DNA from: a virus
Reading direction: 5' to 3' (one strand)
IMG/VR virus record: IMGVR_UViG_3300032285_002723
Location: 24,645 to 88,644 of that record
Length of the DNA: 64,000 nucleotides
Shown here: one piece after another, positions 6,048-14,427 of the stretch
Numbering within the stretch: the stretch's first letter is position 1
Layout of the letters: every line of letters begins with the position of its first letter
Position numbers and translations under genes: made by a program
Notes under the pieces: model-generated
Told to the model about the DNA's origin: nothing
The model's database searches: none
The model's input: the letters and a program-made list of their open reading frames with translations, nothing else

Positions 6048-8138
6048 ATGAGTATTTTTAAGAAGACTATCAAGTATTCTAAACCTTTGAGGGATTTGGA
6101 TAACAAGATAAAAAATCTTGATGAGGAACTTGGACAAACAGGAGTCATTGGTGAGCAAGATGACACTGAAGTTTTGTGTGTTCAAGAGTCTTCCGTAGAA
6201 AAATTACCAAAAATATATGATAGACTAGAAGTTCAAAAAGAAAAAGAAACTTTATATAATTGGAGAGAATCTTTTATTGTAGAAGAAACTAATGATAAAC
6301 CTGTAGTAATAGATGAGACTTATCATAAAACTGTAGGTAGAGTTGAAAGATATATTTCTGAAAGTAATAAAGAACTGATTGAAATAAGAAACCAAGTATT
6401 TCAAGAAATTTCCGAATCTACATTATTAAATCTTCCAGAAATCAAATGCAAGATTGAGAAAGTATTGGAAATTTATGATCAAATACAGGAAGGTTTGTTA
6501 AATGAACCACCCTCAACAAAAAATTCTGATCCTCTTACTCCATTAGATCAAAATTTTGTAACAATAGAAGATTTAAATAAGCACTACAACTTATTTGTAA
6601 ATCGTATTCAAGAACAGATTGCCACTATTGGTGGTGGTGGTGAATATCGTTTTCAATATCTTGATGGTATTGTAGGTATTCAAACAAATTCTGCTTCTTA
6701 TAATGGTAAGTATTTGCAGTGGAACTCTGCAACCAATAAAGCAGAGTTTGTGACAGTAAGTAGTGGTGGTAGTAATGGTATATCAACTTATGCATCCATA
6801 GCAGGTATAGCAACTTATGCTACATCAGCAGGTATAGCAACTTATGCAACCTCTAGTGGTATATCAACTTATGCTACATCAGCAGGTATAGCAACTTATG
6901 CAACCTCTAGTGGTATAGCAACTTATGCAACCTCTAGTGGTATATCAACTTATGCAACAAAAGCAGGAGTATCAACAAATGTAATAGGTGGTATTGCATC
7001 AGTAACTTCATTATCAGTTTCCGGTATTACAACTTTAGGTGTAGTTACTTCTGTAACTTCAATAAATTTTGCTAGTGGTGGATTATTGGGTGATCCATAC
7101 CAAGATGGAGGATTTGGATTAAAATCTGCCGGTGGTCAATATAAATATGCTACTATTGCTAGTAACAATCTACAGCAATATCTTCAAGTTGATGACAATA
7201 TAATTTATATTGGAACAGGTTATGCATCAACTACTGGTAATTACAATTGGGTATTTAAAAAAGATGGTAGTACAGAATTTCCTAATAGTTTAATTCTAGC
7301 TCCTGGCAGCCAAAGCATTACTTTACAGAGTGATCAATATTCCCAGTTGATGTGGATGAACGCGGATCAGACAGTAGGGCCTAATAAGTTTACCAACGTA
7401 GATTTTTTTGTCGCATCTGGATATGCTACTTTAGACATAGGTTATCGTGATGGTGCTAGTGATCAACAATTCAAATCTTGGCTTTGGAATATAGATGGAT
7501 TACAATTCCCAGATCTCACATTACAAACTACTGCATTTACTGGTTATGCAGATAATGCAGGCATAGCAACCTATGCTGCATCAAGTGGTATAGCAACTTA
7601 TGCTTCTTCTAGTGGGTTATCCACAAGTTCCACAACTGCTGGTTATGCAACTACCTCTGGAATTTCTACAACATCACAAGGTCTTACAGGAACTCCAAAT
7701 ATTTCTGTAGGTGTTATAACTGCAACAGACTATCGTATTCAATCTGTTGCAGAAAAAACTACTCTTGTTGGTCTGAATACTGCTAATTTAGTTTATAATA
7801 CTGGTGGTGGTAATATTGCAATCTGTACCAATCCAAGTGGTGATATTACACTGAATGTAACTGGTATTCCTACTGCTAGTTCCTTTGATAATTACTCACT
7901 TGCATTTAGTGTGATTGTAACAAATACGGGAACAGCAAGAAGTTGTACTGCAATTACATTAAATGGAGTATCAAGAACAATCAAATGGTTTGGTGGTTCT
8001 CTTGCATCGGCAATTTCTGGAGTTACCACATCAAATGGATATGATGTTTATAGTTTCACCGGAATTAATACCGTAGGTTCGGCAAGTACAACCGCAAATT
8101 ATATTGTGCTTGGTAGTGTGAATGGAAGTTATAGATAA
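6048..8138 (+). CDS. Fibre-like structural protein with 9-residue repeats
   Basis: 696 residues. The first 190 or so are charged and largely helical (coiled-coil-like). A GGGGEYRFQYLDGIVGIQTN segment, typical of cyanophage fibres, follows. Seven tandem GI(A/S)TYATS(S/A) repeats (residues about 244-306) come next, with two further copies near residue 505. The rest is beta-rich with Gly/Ser/Thr, ending in a compact domain (VNGSYR). This architecture, an N-terminal helical anchor, a beta shaft and a C-terminal tip, suggests a trimeric tail-associated fibre. Its stop overlaps the LamG gene start by one base (TAATG). Confidence 0.65.
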   Translation: MSIFKKTIKYSKPLRDLDNKIKNLDEELGQTGVIGEQDDTEVLCVQESSVEKLPKIYDRLEVQKEKETLYNWRESFIVEETNDKPVVIDETYHKTVGRVERYISESNKELIEIRNQVFQEISESTLLNLPEIKCKIEKVLEIYDQIQEGLLNEPPSTKNSDPLTPLDQNFVTIEDLNKHYNLFVNRIQEQIATIGGGGEYRFQYLDGIVGIQTNSASYNGKYLQWNSATNKAEFVTVSSGGSNGISTYASIAGIATYATSAGIATYATSSGISTYATSAGIATYATSSGIATYATSSGISTYATKAGVSTNVIGGIASVTSLSVSGITTLGVVTSVTSINFASGGLLGDPYQDGGFGLKSAGGQYKYATIASNNLQQYLQVDDNIIYIGTGYASTTGNYNWVFKKDGSTEFPNSLILAPGSQSITLQSDQYSQLMWMNADQTVGPNKFTNVDFFVASGYATLDIGYRDGASDQQFKSWLWNIDGLQFPDLTLQTTAFTGYADNAGIATYAASSGIATYASSSGLSTSSTTAGYATTSGISTTSQGLTGTPNISVGVITATDYRIQSVAEKTTLVGLNTANLVYNTGGGNIAICTNPSGDITLNVTGIPTASSFDNYSLAFSVIVTNTGTARSCTAITLNGVSRTIKWFGGSLASAISGVTTSNGYDVYSFTGINTVGSASTTANYIVLGSVNGSYR
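6777..6965 (+). repeat. Seven 27-base tandem repeats (GI(A/S)TYATSx)
   Basis: In-frame direct repeats of 27 bases (ggtatagcaacttatgcaac-type) inside the fibre gene. Two more diverged copies start near 7557. Confidence 0.9.
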
Positions 8139-8887
8139 TGTCTCCATTTTTAACTAGAGTTTCATTTAATAAAGGAGTTGGTTCTAGGATTTCTGTAAGT
8201 GCTTCTGCTGCTGTTGTATCTCCAAATTTAGTTCTAGATTTAGATGCAGCAAACTATTCTGCTATGCCTGCGAATGGTAGCACAATTGCTGGTTCGGGTA
8301 GTTACGCTATTAGTGTAGTTAATCCTACTCCAAGAATTAGTTGGAACAGTGCGAATGGTGGAGTGTTTAGAGTGACCACAGCATCTACTAATAACTTCTT
8401 AACTTTTGGACCAAATTACAGTAGTGGCACACAAGCATTTACAGTAGGAATGGCATATAAGTGGAATGGAGTGACGGCAGGTAGATTGCTAAATGCGAAT
8501 ACGGCAAGTCCAGACTTTCTTATGGGATTATGGGATGCTCCTGCATCTCGTATGAATATTGCCTTTGCTGGTGCTTTTACTGGTTCAAGCACTGATGCCG
8601 CAGATACCGCTTGGCACTTTATATGGTTTAGTTCAACAGGAGCAACAGGTGCGAGTAAAGCAAAAAGTTATATAGCAACTAGTACAGCACCAACAGGAAC
8701 ATTTGGAACAAGTTCTACCAACGGTGGTTTCAATGGTTTGAGATTATTTGGTAGATACTCATCTGCAAGTGCTAGTATTGAACAAGTTGATGCTGATGTT
8801 GGTTTTGTTAAAGTTTGGAATAAAGAATTAACTTTAGCAGAAATACAAGCAGAACACGCAACATACAAAACAAGATTTGGGTATTGA
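8138..8887 (+). CDS. LamG/concanavalin-like domain protein
   Basis: 249 residues. After a short N-terminus it has VSPNLVLDLDAANYS and a beta sandwich, ending FVKVWNKELTLAEIQAEHATYKTRFGY. That end is the usual final-strand/helix signature of LamG (concanavalin-like) domains. It is related in plan to the three LamG genes at 11.2-13.6 kb but diverged. Coupled to the fibre gene by TAATG, so it may be a detachable tip or decoration protein binding carbohydrate; the binding target is inferred only. Confidence 0.65.
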   Translation: MSPFLTRVSFNKGVGSRISVSASAAVVSPNLVLDLDAANYSAMPANGSTIAGSGSYAISVVNPTPRISWNSANGGVFRVTTASTNNFLTFGPNYSSGTQAFTVGMAYKWNGVTAGRLLNANTASPDFLMGLWDAPASRMNIAFAGAFTGSSTDAADTAWHFIWFSSTGATGASKAKSYIATSTAPTGTFGTSSTNGGFNGLRLFGRYSSASASIEQVDADVGFVKVWNKELTLAEIQAEHATYKTRFGY

Positions 8888-8917
8888 CAGGATTTCCTGA
8901 CAGTGCTATAATAAATA
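8884..8917 (+). promoter_or_regulatory. psbA promoter: consensus sigma70 box overlapping a late box
   Basis: TTGACA (8884-8889), 17 bp spacer, TATAAT (8907-8912). A T4-late-like TAATAAATA (8909-8917) overlaps the -10 box, so psbA could be read early by host polymerase and late by the modified enzyme. The spacer contains a small CAGGA-TT-TCCTG palindrome (8888-8899). Confidence 0.8.
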
Positions 8918-9063
8918 GATGTTAAGGAATCAAGACATTTCTTAATCTTCTGTAACCGAGATCATCAGAAGTAAAGCATCTCTCATACCTGTACTGGAGG
9001 GTGGTACTGGAATATCTGTACTTGTTCAATTCCCCTTGGACTCATACTTACCCTTTTACGAAA

Positions 9064-10345
9064 ATGACTGCTACTATTGCTTCACGCAATTCTACTAACC
9101 TCTGGAACGATTTCTGTTCCTGGGTTACTTCTACTAATAACCGTCTTTATGTCGGTTGGTTCGGCGTTCTGATGATCCCAACGTTGCTTGCCGCAACGAT
9201 TTGTTTCATCATCGCATTTGTCGGTGCTCCTCCTGTGGACATTGACGGCATTCGTGAACCTGTCTCTGGTTCATTAATGTACGGCAACAACATCATCTCT
9301 GGTGCTGTTGTGCCTTCTTCTAATGCTATTGGACTTCACTTCTATCCTATCTGGGAAGCAGCAAGTTTGGACGAATGGTTGTACAATGGTGGACCTTTCC
9401 AACTTGTTGTCTTTCACTTCCTGATTGGTATCTACTGCTATATGGGTCGTGAATGGGAACTCTCCTATCGTTTAGGTATGCGTCCTTGGATTATGGTTGC
9501 TTACAGCGCACCTGTTGCTGCTGCATCTGCTGTATTCCTGGTCTATCCTTTCGGTCAAGGTTCTTTCTCTGATGCTATGCCTTTGGGCATTTCTGGTACT
9601 TTTAACTATATGCTTGTCTTCCAGGCAGAACATAATATTCTGATGCACCCTTTTCATATGCTTGGAGTTGCTGGTGTCTTCGGTGGTTCATTGTTCTCTG
9701 CGATGCACGGAAGTTTAGTTACTTCTTCATTGGTTCGTGAAACTACTGAAACTGAATCACAGAATTATGGTTATAAGTTCGGACAAGAAGAAGAGACATA
9801 CAACATCGTTGCTGCTCACGGTTATTTCGGTCGCCTTATTTTCCAATATGCGTCATTTAATAACTCACGTTCACTGCACTTCTTTTTAGCAGCGTGGCCG
9901 GTAGTCGGTATTTGGTTTGCTGCTCTTGGTGTTTCTACCATGGCTTTTAATCTCAACGGACTGAATTTTAACCAGAGTATTCTGGATAATCAGAATCATG
10001 TTATCAAAACTTGGGCAGATATTTTAAATTCTGCTGGACTCGGATTTGAGGTAATGCACGAGCGTTTTGTATAAGCATGGCGCTCTTTAAATCGGATGAA
10101 TTGCTGGAACTCTCTCGTAGACAATCAGCAGCCAAGCCCCAGACGCTTCTGGGGAAGGTTCAGAGACTAGGTGGTTTCTCAAGCGTGAGATGTAATACAC
10201 CATTAGCGTCCGACACCAGAAATGGTGATGATATAGTCCTTGCCCCTGGCGACAGTGGGATTTCAAGAATGCACACAACTTTCCTTTGGATTTAGCATCA
10301 GTTGAAGCAACTCCTGTTGCCTTGACTGCTCCAACCATCGGTTGA
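9064..10345 (+). CDS. psbA: Photosystem II D1 protein, split by an intron (join 9064..10065, 10268..10345)
   Basis: D1 reaction-centre protein, which holds the primary donor, pheophytin, QB and most Mn4Ca ligands in the thylakoid. Start chosen at 9064 ([10 protein letters not shown]), the normal D1 start. Exon 1 gives residues 1-334 ending MHER; exon 2 gives [10 protein letters not shown] plus a 15-residue extension ending TIG. The total is 359 residues, the usual cyanobacterial length. In standard numbering the join lies between R334 and N335, so H332/E333 are in exon 1 and H337/D342/A344 in exon 2. Read through unspliced, the frame stops at 10072-10074 and the protein would lose essential ligands. 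It probably replaces fast-turning-over host D1 during infection. Confidence 0.96.
10066..10267 (+). ncRNA. Group I intron in psbA
   Basis: 202 bases. The 5' exon ends GAGCGT, which pairs perfectly with the internal guide GCGCTC (10080-10085), with the U-G wobble exactly at the splice site. The intron ends in G (10267). GGTTCAGAGACTA (about 10158-10169) is the conserved group I core, and GACTA (10165-10169) pairs with TAGTC (10234-10238) as P7. It has no endonuclease ORF of its own. Group I introns in cyanophage psbA are known (for example phage S-PM2). Confidence 0.93.
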
Positions 10346-10356
10346 TATAATAAAGG

Positions 10357-10382
10357 AGAAACTCTTCGGAGTTTCTTTTTTT
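10357..10382 (+). terminator. psbA terminator
   Basis: AGAAACTC (10357-10364), TTCG tetraloop, GAGTTTCT (10369-10376), then a T7 tract. Confidence 0.9.
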
Positions 10383-10389
10383 ATAAATA
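10382..10389 (+). promoter_or_regulatory. Consensus T4 late promoter TATAAATA
   Basis: Exact TATAAATA directly after the psbA terminator and 24 bases before the endonuclease start. It makes the endonuclease an independent late gene. Confidence 0.7.
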
Positions 10390-10412
10390 ATTATGCACGA
10401 AAGAAAACACGA

Positions 10413-10841
10413 ATGACTAAACTCTACTCCGAACTGTATAGAACTTGTATGACTTGTAGTAAGGAAAAACTTGCTACGGATTTCTATGTGAGAAATAAAG
10501 TTACTATGGTTCGGCACTCCATATGTAAAGAATGTGATAAGCAAAGAGTGAGAAATAGGCACGAAGAAAATCCAGAACGCACAAAAAATAATGACTTAAA
10601 AAGACTTTATGGAATTACTCTTGACGAACATACTCAAATGTTTGATGACCAAAAAGGTGTTTGTGCAATTTGTAAAGGTGAAGGTGATGGTAAATGGAAG
10701 AAACTTTGTGTAGACCACGACCATAAGACAGGAAAAGTTCGTCAGTTGCTTTGTAGAAATTGTAATATGGTATTGGGTCAGGTAGGGGACAACACAAATC
10801 TTCTGGAAGAAATGATTAAATACCTACAAAAGCATCAATAA
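10413..10841 (+). CDS. Endonuclease VII-like (HNH) free-standing homing endonuclease
   Basis: 142 residues. Two zinc-binding Cys pairs (CMTC near residues 11-14 and CKEC near 37-40) and CAIC/CRNC (about 87-90 and 111-114) flank LCVDHDHKTGKVRQLLC, the catalytic beta-beta-alpha-metal segment of phage recombination endonuclease VII. It sits directly downstream of intron-containing psbA. Cyanophage S-PM2 has a free-standing homing endonuclease, F-CphI, that targets the psbA intron insertion site. This gene may do the same job here, but equivalence is inferred from position. Confidence 0.8.
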   Translation: MTKLYSELYRTCMTCSKEKLATDFYVRNKVTMVRHSICKECDKQRVRNRHEENPERTKNNDLKRLYGITLDEHTQMFDDQKGVCAICKGEGDGKWKKLCVDHDHKTGKVRQLLCRNCNMVLGQVGDNTNLLEEMIKYLQKHQ

Positions 10842-10844
10842 AAA

Positions 10845-10910
10845 ATGCTCCTCATCCTCCTGCTCTTCCAGTTATTCGGAGTGTTCCTCTTTCTAATGTC
10901 CTTACTATGA
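10845..10910 (+). CDS. Possible 21-residue hydrophobic peptide
   Basis: MLLILLLFQLFGVFLFLMSL plus one Leu, a pure membrane helix, 3 bases after the endonuclease stop. No ribosome binding site is apparent, so expression is doubtful. Confidence 0.2.
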   Translation: MLLILLLFQLFGVFLFLMSLL

Positions 10911-10920
10911 TATCCTCAAA

Positions 10921-11112
10921 ATGAATCACAGAAAACATAAACAATCAGAGAATATCAAAAAGAAACTACTTTCACCAAGTAGAAGTATTCCAGACCCACT
11001 AGAAGTAGATGCAGTATGCCCTTATTGTGGAAAGTATGATAAGTCTTGTTCTTATGTAAATAGTGTAAGTCGTGCTTATGCAAGAGGTGCCTGTGCTAAA
11101 AAGAATGCTTGA
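10921..11112 (+). CDS. Small zinc-ribbon-like hypothetical protein
   Basis: 63 residues; a very basic N-terminus (MNHRKHKQSENIKKK), then CPYCGKYDKSC, a likely zinc knuckle, and a third Cys in RGACAKK near the end. Nucleic-acid binding is plausible but no family is recognised. It overlaps a possible downstream small ORF by 8 bases. Confidence 0.5.
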   Translation: MNHRKHKQSENIKKKLLSPSRSIPDPLEVDAVCPYCGKYDKSCSYVNSVSRAYARGACAKKNA

Positions 11113-11218
11113 TATTTTTGAGAGAGACCAGGACATTACAGTTTATGAGGAATTTCATTACATATACATAACATTAAGAGAAACGATAAGTATTTTAAGA
11201 AATGGGAATCAGTTATAA
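11105..11218 (+). CDS. Possible 37-residue protein
   Basis: Begins MLDIFERDQDITVYEEFHY; overlaps the end of the zinc-ribbon gene and the start of the next LamG gene (17 bases). Acidic, no recognised family. It may only provide translational coupling. Confidence 0.3.
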   Translation: MLDIFERDQDITVYEEFHYIYITLRETISILRNGNQL

Positions 11219-11903
11219 TCCTCGTATAGTTACTGATGGTCTTGTATTAGCACTGGATGCTGGGAATGTAAAAAGTTATCCTGGAAGTGGAACTACTTGG
11301 ACTGATTTGAGTGGTAGAGGTAATATAGGAACACTGACGAATGGACCTACTTATAATAGTGCGAATGGTGGGTCTATTGTTTTTGATGGTGTGGATGATT
11401 ATGTTTCTTTTGGTAGTTTAGGATCTCAATTTTCTAATTTTACTGTTGAAATTTGGTTTAAATCTGATTCGGTTGAAAATTATAGAAATCCAATTGATTG
11501 TAATTGGTTAGTAGAAAATGGATCCTATAGTAATCTTGGACCAAGACTGGAACAAACTTCTGCAGGAAATTTAAGTTGGATTGTAGGATCTGGTAGTGAT
11601 GTATATTCTTTTGTAACACTTGTGCCTTCTGGATTAAGTTCAATTCCATATCATCATGCTGTTATTACTAAGACAAGTTCTACAAATTTTAATGGATATT
11701 ACAATGGAAATTATACATCAAGTTTATCCTTTAGTGGGTGGGCAGGATCTATGTTAAATGTAAATATTGGTAAAGGATTTAGTCCTAGTGGTGAAAGGTG
11801 GTTTATTGGTAAAATACCTTCAGTAAAAATATACAACAGAGCACTCACAGCAGCAGAAATCTCACAAAACTTTAATGCTCTCCGTTCAAGGTTCTCAATA
11901 TAA
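11202..11903 (+). CDS. LamG-domain protein, cassette 1
   Basis: 233 residues, a single LamG (concanavalin-like) beta sandwich. Opening GLVLALDAGNVKSYPGSGTT and WTDLSGRGN, then SIVFDGVDDYV; closing IPSVKIYNRALTAAEISQNF and a short NALRSRF end. The two later cassettes share these ends almost word for word while the middle differs. It has no obvious virion-anchoring part, so it probably binds another structural protein through the constant ends. Carbohydrate binding at the host surface is the usual role of such domains, here inferred. Confidence 0.65.
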   Translation: MGISYNPRIVTDGLVLALDAGNVKSYPGSGTTWTDLSGRGNIGTLTNGPTYNSANGGSIVFDGVDDYVSFGSLGSQFSNFTVEIWFKSDSVENYRNPIDCNWLVENGSYSNLGPRLEQTSAGNLSWIVGSGSDVYSFVTLVPSGLSSIPYHHAVITKTSSTNFNGYYNGNYTSSLSFSGWAGSMLNVNIGKGFSPSGERWFIGKIPSVKIYNRALTAAEISQNFNALRSRFSI

Positions 11904-11906
11904 ATA
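11899..11906 (+). promoter_or_regulatory. Consensus late promoter TATAAATA
   Basis: Exact TATAAATA overlapping the stop codon of LamG cassette 1, 15 bases before the next gene. Confidence 0.5.
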
Positions 11907-11920
11907 CCTAAAAAACGATT

Positions 11921-12172
11921 ATGTACTCTGATAGAAACTTCCTTATTTTTCCAGTTGCTGAACTACCAAAAGTAGATTTCTCTCAAGTGTGTGAGACTTC
12001 TACTGAAACTGTGCGTAAGAGTGTGGATGAAACCAAGGCATTTGTGAAATGGGATGGTGAAGCACCTGCATTTGTTGCCGAGATTGAAGATGCAGAAGGA
12101 CCTTATACTTATGAGGAGATTTTGGTGATTTTAGCAACCGAAGAATGGTCTAAACCTATGGAGGAAATGTAA
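11921..12172 (+). CDS. Hypothetical acidic protein between LamG cassettes
   Basis: 83 residues (MYSDRNFLIFPVAELPKVDF...). It has a central segment TKAFVKWDGEAPAFVAEIED and an acidic, helical C-terminus (EEILVILATEEW). It sits between two LamG genes and carries its own late promoter. The family is not named by me; the even amino-acid composition and clean start suggest a genuine conserved phage protein. Confidence 0.6.
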   Translation: MYSDRNFLIFPVAELPKVDFSQVCETSTETVRKSVDETKAFVKWDGEAPAFVAEIEDAEGPYTYEEILVILATEEWSKPMEEM

Positions 12173-12173
12173 G

Positions 12174-12878
12174 GTGGGATTATCTCATAGTCCTTCACTG
12201 GTTCTTTCAGGATTAACTTTATGTCTTGATGCTGGGAATACCAAAAGTTATCCTGGAAGTGGAACCACTTGGACTGATATAAGTGGTAAAGGTAAAAACT
12301 TTACTTGGGTCAGTGCTCCTACATTTACATCTAATGGACCATTATCATATTTTTCAACATTAGGAAATAGATGTACTGGTCCTGCATCAAATTCTTTTGG
12401 TATTGATAACACAAGTGGATATACAATATTTTTAATATGCAAACAAAATGCATTAGTTACTACGGCAGCATTTAAGTTTTATACTTCTGGTCTTTATGGT
12501 AGAGGAATTTTTGTACACTGCACTTGGTCTGATGATGTTGTTTATTTTGACCAGGGTGGTTGTTGTGGAGCAGATACTAGAACATCTGTTGCAAGTGGAG
12601 GTTCTCAGACTTGGAATATTTGGACATTTAGAAGATTTACTAATAGTTCAACAAGAAGCATTAGTAAAAATGGAACTACATTAATTACAAATACTGCTAC
12701 AGCAGCAGATATTAATTTAACTTCTACTGGAGTAGATTTGGGTAGTACTGATGAATATGGTGGTAATAGTTCTACTTGGGATGCACAGTTAAATTCCTTT
12801 ATTGTATATAATCGTGGATTATCTGATGTTGAAGTCTCACAAAACTTTAATGCCCTTCGTGGGAGGTATGGAATCTAA
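12174..12878 (+). CDS. LamG-domain protein, cassette 2 (GTG start)
   Basis: 234 residues. GTG start at 12174, one base after the previous stop, supported by GGAGG at 12160-12164. Shares LDAGNTKSYPGSGTTWTDIS with the other cassettes and ends LSDVEVSQNFNALRGRYGI. The middle, with a CC and several Tyr/Trp, is unlike its neighbours. TAATG overlap with cassette 3. Confidence 0.65.
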   Translation: MGLSHSPSLVLSGLTLCLDAGNTKSYPGSGTTWTDISGKGKNFTWVSAPTFTSNGPLSYFSTLGNRCTGPASNSFGIDNTSGYTIFLICKQNALVTTAAFKFYTSGLYGRGIFVHCTWSDDVVYFDQGGCCGADTRTSVASGGSQTWNIWTFRRFTNSSTRSISKNGTTLITNTATAADINLTSTGVDLGSTDEYGGNSSTWDAQLNSFIVYNRGLSDVEVSQNFNALRGRYGI

Positions 12879-13600
12879 TGGCAGTTTATGGTGGTCCAAA
12901 TTCAGTAGTATCTGGATTAGTTTTAGAACTTGATGCTGGAAATTTAAAGAGTTATCCTGGAAGTGGAACTACCTGGACTGATTTAAGTGGTAAAGGTAAT
13001 ACAGGAACTCTTACGAATGGACCTACTTATAGTAGTGCGAATGGTGGGTCTATTGTTTTTGATGGTACGAATGATTATATTGATTTATCCAACAGATCAC
13101 TTCCATTAATAAATGTCTCTCAATTCACATACTCAACGTTTATAAAAATAACAAGTTCTGCAACATTAGGAACGTTGTTTAGTTTTGGTGACAGTGTTAA
13201 TTATGCTAATGATGTAATGTTTTTTTATTATTCAGGTAATTCAACTTTAAACTTTCAAGTTAATAATGGTGGTGATGGTGCAGGATATTTTGCATATAGT
13301 ATAGGTTCTTGGAGTAATATATCTGTAGTTTATGATGGAACTCAATCAACAAATGCCACAAGACTTAAAGTTTATCTTAATGGAATTCAGCAAACTTTAA
13401 GTTTTGACTATACAGTTCCAGCAACAACATCATCTGCAAACTTTACTGGTGCTGCTATTGGCATATATTCTACTAGTGGTTTTACTAGTGATACGATTAT
13501 AGGTGGAAATGTTGGTACTGCATCACTATACAACAGAGCACTCTCCACAGCAGAAGTCTCACAAAACTTTAATGCTTTGAGAGGAAGGTTTGGCATCTAA
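12878..13600 (+). CDS. LamG-domain protein, cassette 3
   Basis: 240 residues. The opening LDAGNLKSYPGSGTTWTDLS and GNTGTLTNGPTYSSANGGS are nearly identical at DNA level to cassette 1, as is the closing ALSTAEVSQNFNALRGRFGI to cassette 2. The centre differs. This is the last of the tandem set; an HNH endonuclease gene follows. Confidence 0.65.
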   Translation: MAVYGGPNSVVSGLVLELDAGNLKSYPGSGTTWTDLSGKGNTGTLTNGPTYSSANGGSIVFDGTNDYIDLSNRSLPLINVSQFTYSTFIKITSSATLGTLFSFGDSVNYANDVMFFYYSGNSTLNFQVNNGGDGAGYFAYSIGSWSNISVVYDGTQSTNATRLKVYLNGIQQTLSFDYTVPATTSSANFTGAAIGIYSTSGFTSDTIIGGNVGTASLYNRALSTAEVSQNFNALRGRFGI

Positions 13601-13623
13601 ATAATCATAAGTCGCAGGTACTT

Positions 13624-13995
13624 ATGGTTCCTCTACACTCGTTTAAGGACTATCTGTTTAATCTTGAAACGACGAGTAAATCAGAAGCAAAACGAATGTG
13701 GAGGAAGAATATAAAAGAACAATGGGAACACAAGTGTGCCTATTGTGAATCAGAAGAAAACATCACACTAGACCACATTACTCCCCAGTGTAAAGGTGGT
13801 TTAGACATTAAGACGAATGTAGTTGCTTGCTGCCATTCTTGTAATCAATCCAAGGGACATGATCATTGGAAGTTATGGTATGTTCAGCAAGACTTTTACA
13901 GTGAAGATAAACTTAATAAAATAGAGGAATGGATGAAACCAGAAGCACCAGCAGATCTTTATTCTTATCGCCCAAGAAAAAATATTGCATATTAA
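13624..13995 (+). CDS. HNH endonuclease
   Basis: 123 residues. CAYCESEENITLDHITPQ, then GG and NVVACCHSCNQSKG, gives the CxxC-DH-x-CxxC zinc-stabilised HNH fold, with DH as the start of the catalytic motif and N...K as its end. Probably a free-standing mobile endonuclease inserted after the LamG array. A CTAAATAAT late-type box lies about 20 bases upstream. Confidence 0.85.
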   Translation: MVPLHSFKDYLFNLETTSKSEAKRMWRKNIKEQWEHKCAYCESEENITLDHITPQCKGGLDIKTNVVACCHSCNQSKGHDHWKLWYVQQDFYSEDKLNKIEEWMKPEAPADLYSYRPRKNIAY

Positions 13996-14000
13996 AATAA

Positions 14001-14008
14001 AATAAATA
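14001..14008 (+). promoter_or_regulatory. Late-type promoter (AATAAATA)
   Basis: AATAAATA 21 bases before the speD start. Confidence 0.4.
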
Positions 14009-14029
14009 ACCAAGCGTAAATGAATTGAA

Positions 14030-14383
14030 ATGACAGCACAAGAAATATTAGGATCACACTACATACTGGACTTATGTTCTTGTGATAATTATCTTTTGAA
14101 TGATGTAGATCATATTATGGTGTCATTACGAGAAGCAATTGTTCAATCCAATGCAACTCTATTGGAAGAACTTAAGTATGAATTTACTCCTCAAGGAGTT
14201 ACTGCAATATGTTTGTTGTCAGAAAGTCATATAAGCATTCATACTTGGCCAGAGAAAGAATATGCAGCAGTAGATATTTTTACTTGTGGTGATCATACCA
14301 ATCCAGATAAAGCTTGTGATTTTATGATAGATGCATTAAAATCAAAGAAACCTACTATGACTATAATTAAAAGAGGAATATAA
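14030..14383 (+). CDS. speD: S-adenosylmethionine decarboxylase
   Basis: 117 residues, the length of bacterial class 1B proenzymes. LSESHISIHTWPE (residues 63-75) contains the self-cleavage site, where Glu65-Ser66 splits to give the pyruvoyl cofactor, and the catalytic His71. FTCGDH (84-89) has the catalytic Cys86. It makes decarboxylated SAM for spermidine synthesis. speD is a known auxiliary gene of T4-like cyanophages, where polyamines may help DNA packaging or stabilise host photosystems. Confidence 0.93.
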   Translation: MTAQEILGSHYILDLCSCDNYLLNDVDHIMVSLREAIVQSNATLLEELKYEFTPQGVTAICLLSESHISIHTWPEKEYAAVDIFTCGDHTNPDKACDFMIDALKSKKPTMTIIKRGI

Positions 14384-14427
14384 TTTCTTTTAATTGTGTG
14401 AGTAGTTTTAACTATTATTAAAAAATT

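Noticed and set aside
9001-9063. Upstream ATG giving a longer D1
   Set aside because: The 21 extra residues are not part of any D1; the normal MTATIASR start is at 9064.
10077-10295. 72-residue ORF after the apparent psbA stop
   Set aside because: It lies almost wholly inside the group I intron; its sequence is explained by ribozyme structure and exon 2 in another frame.
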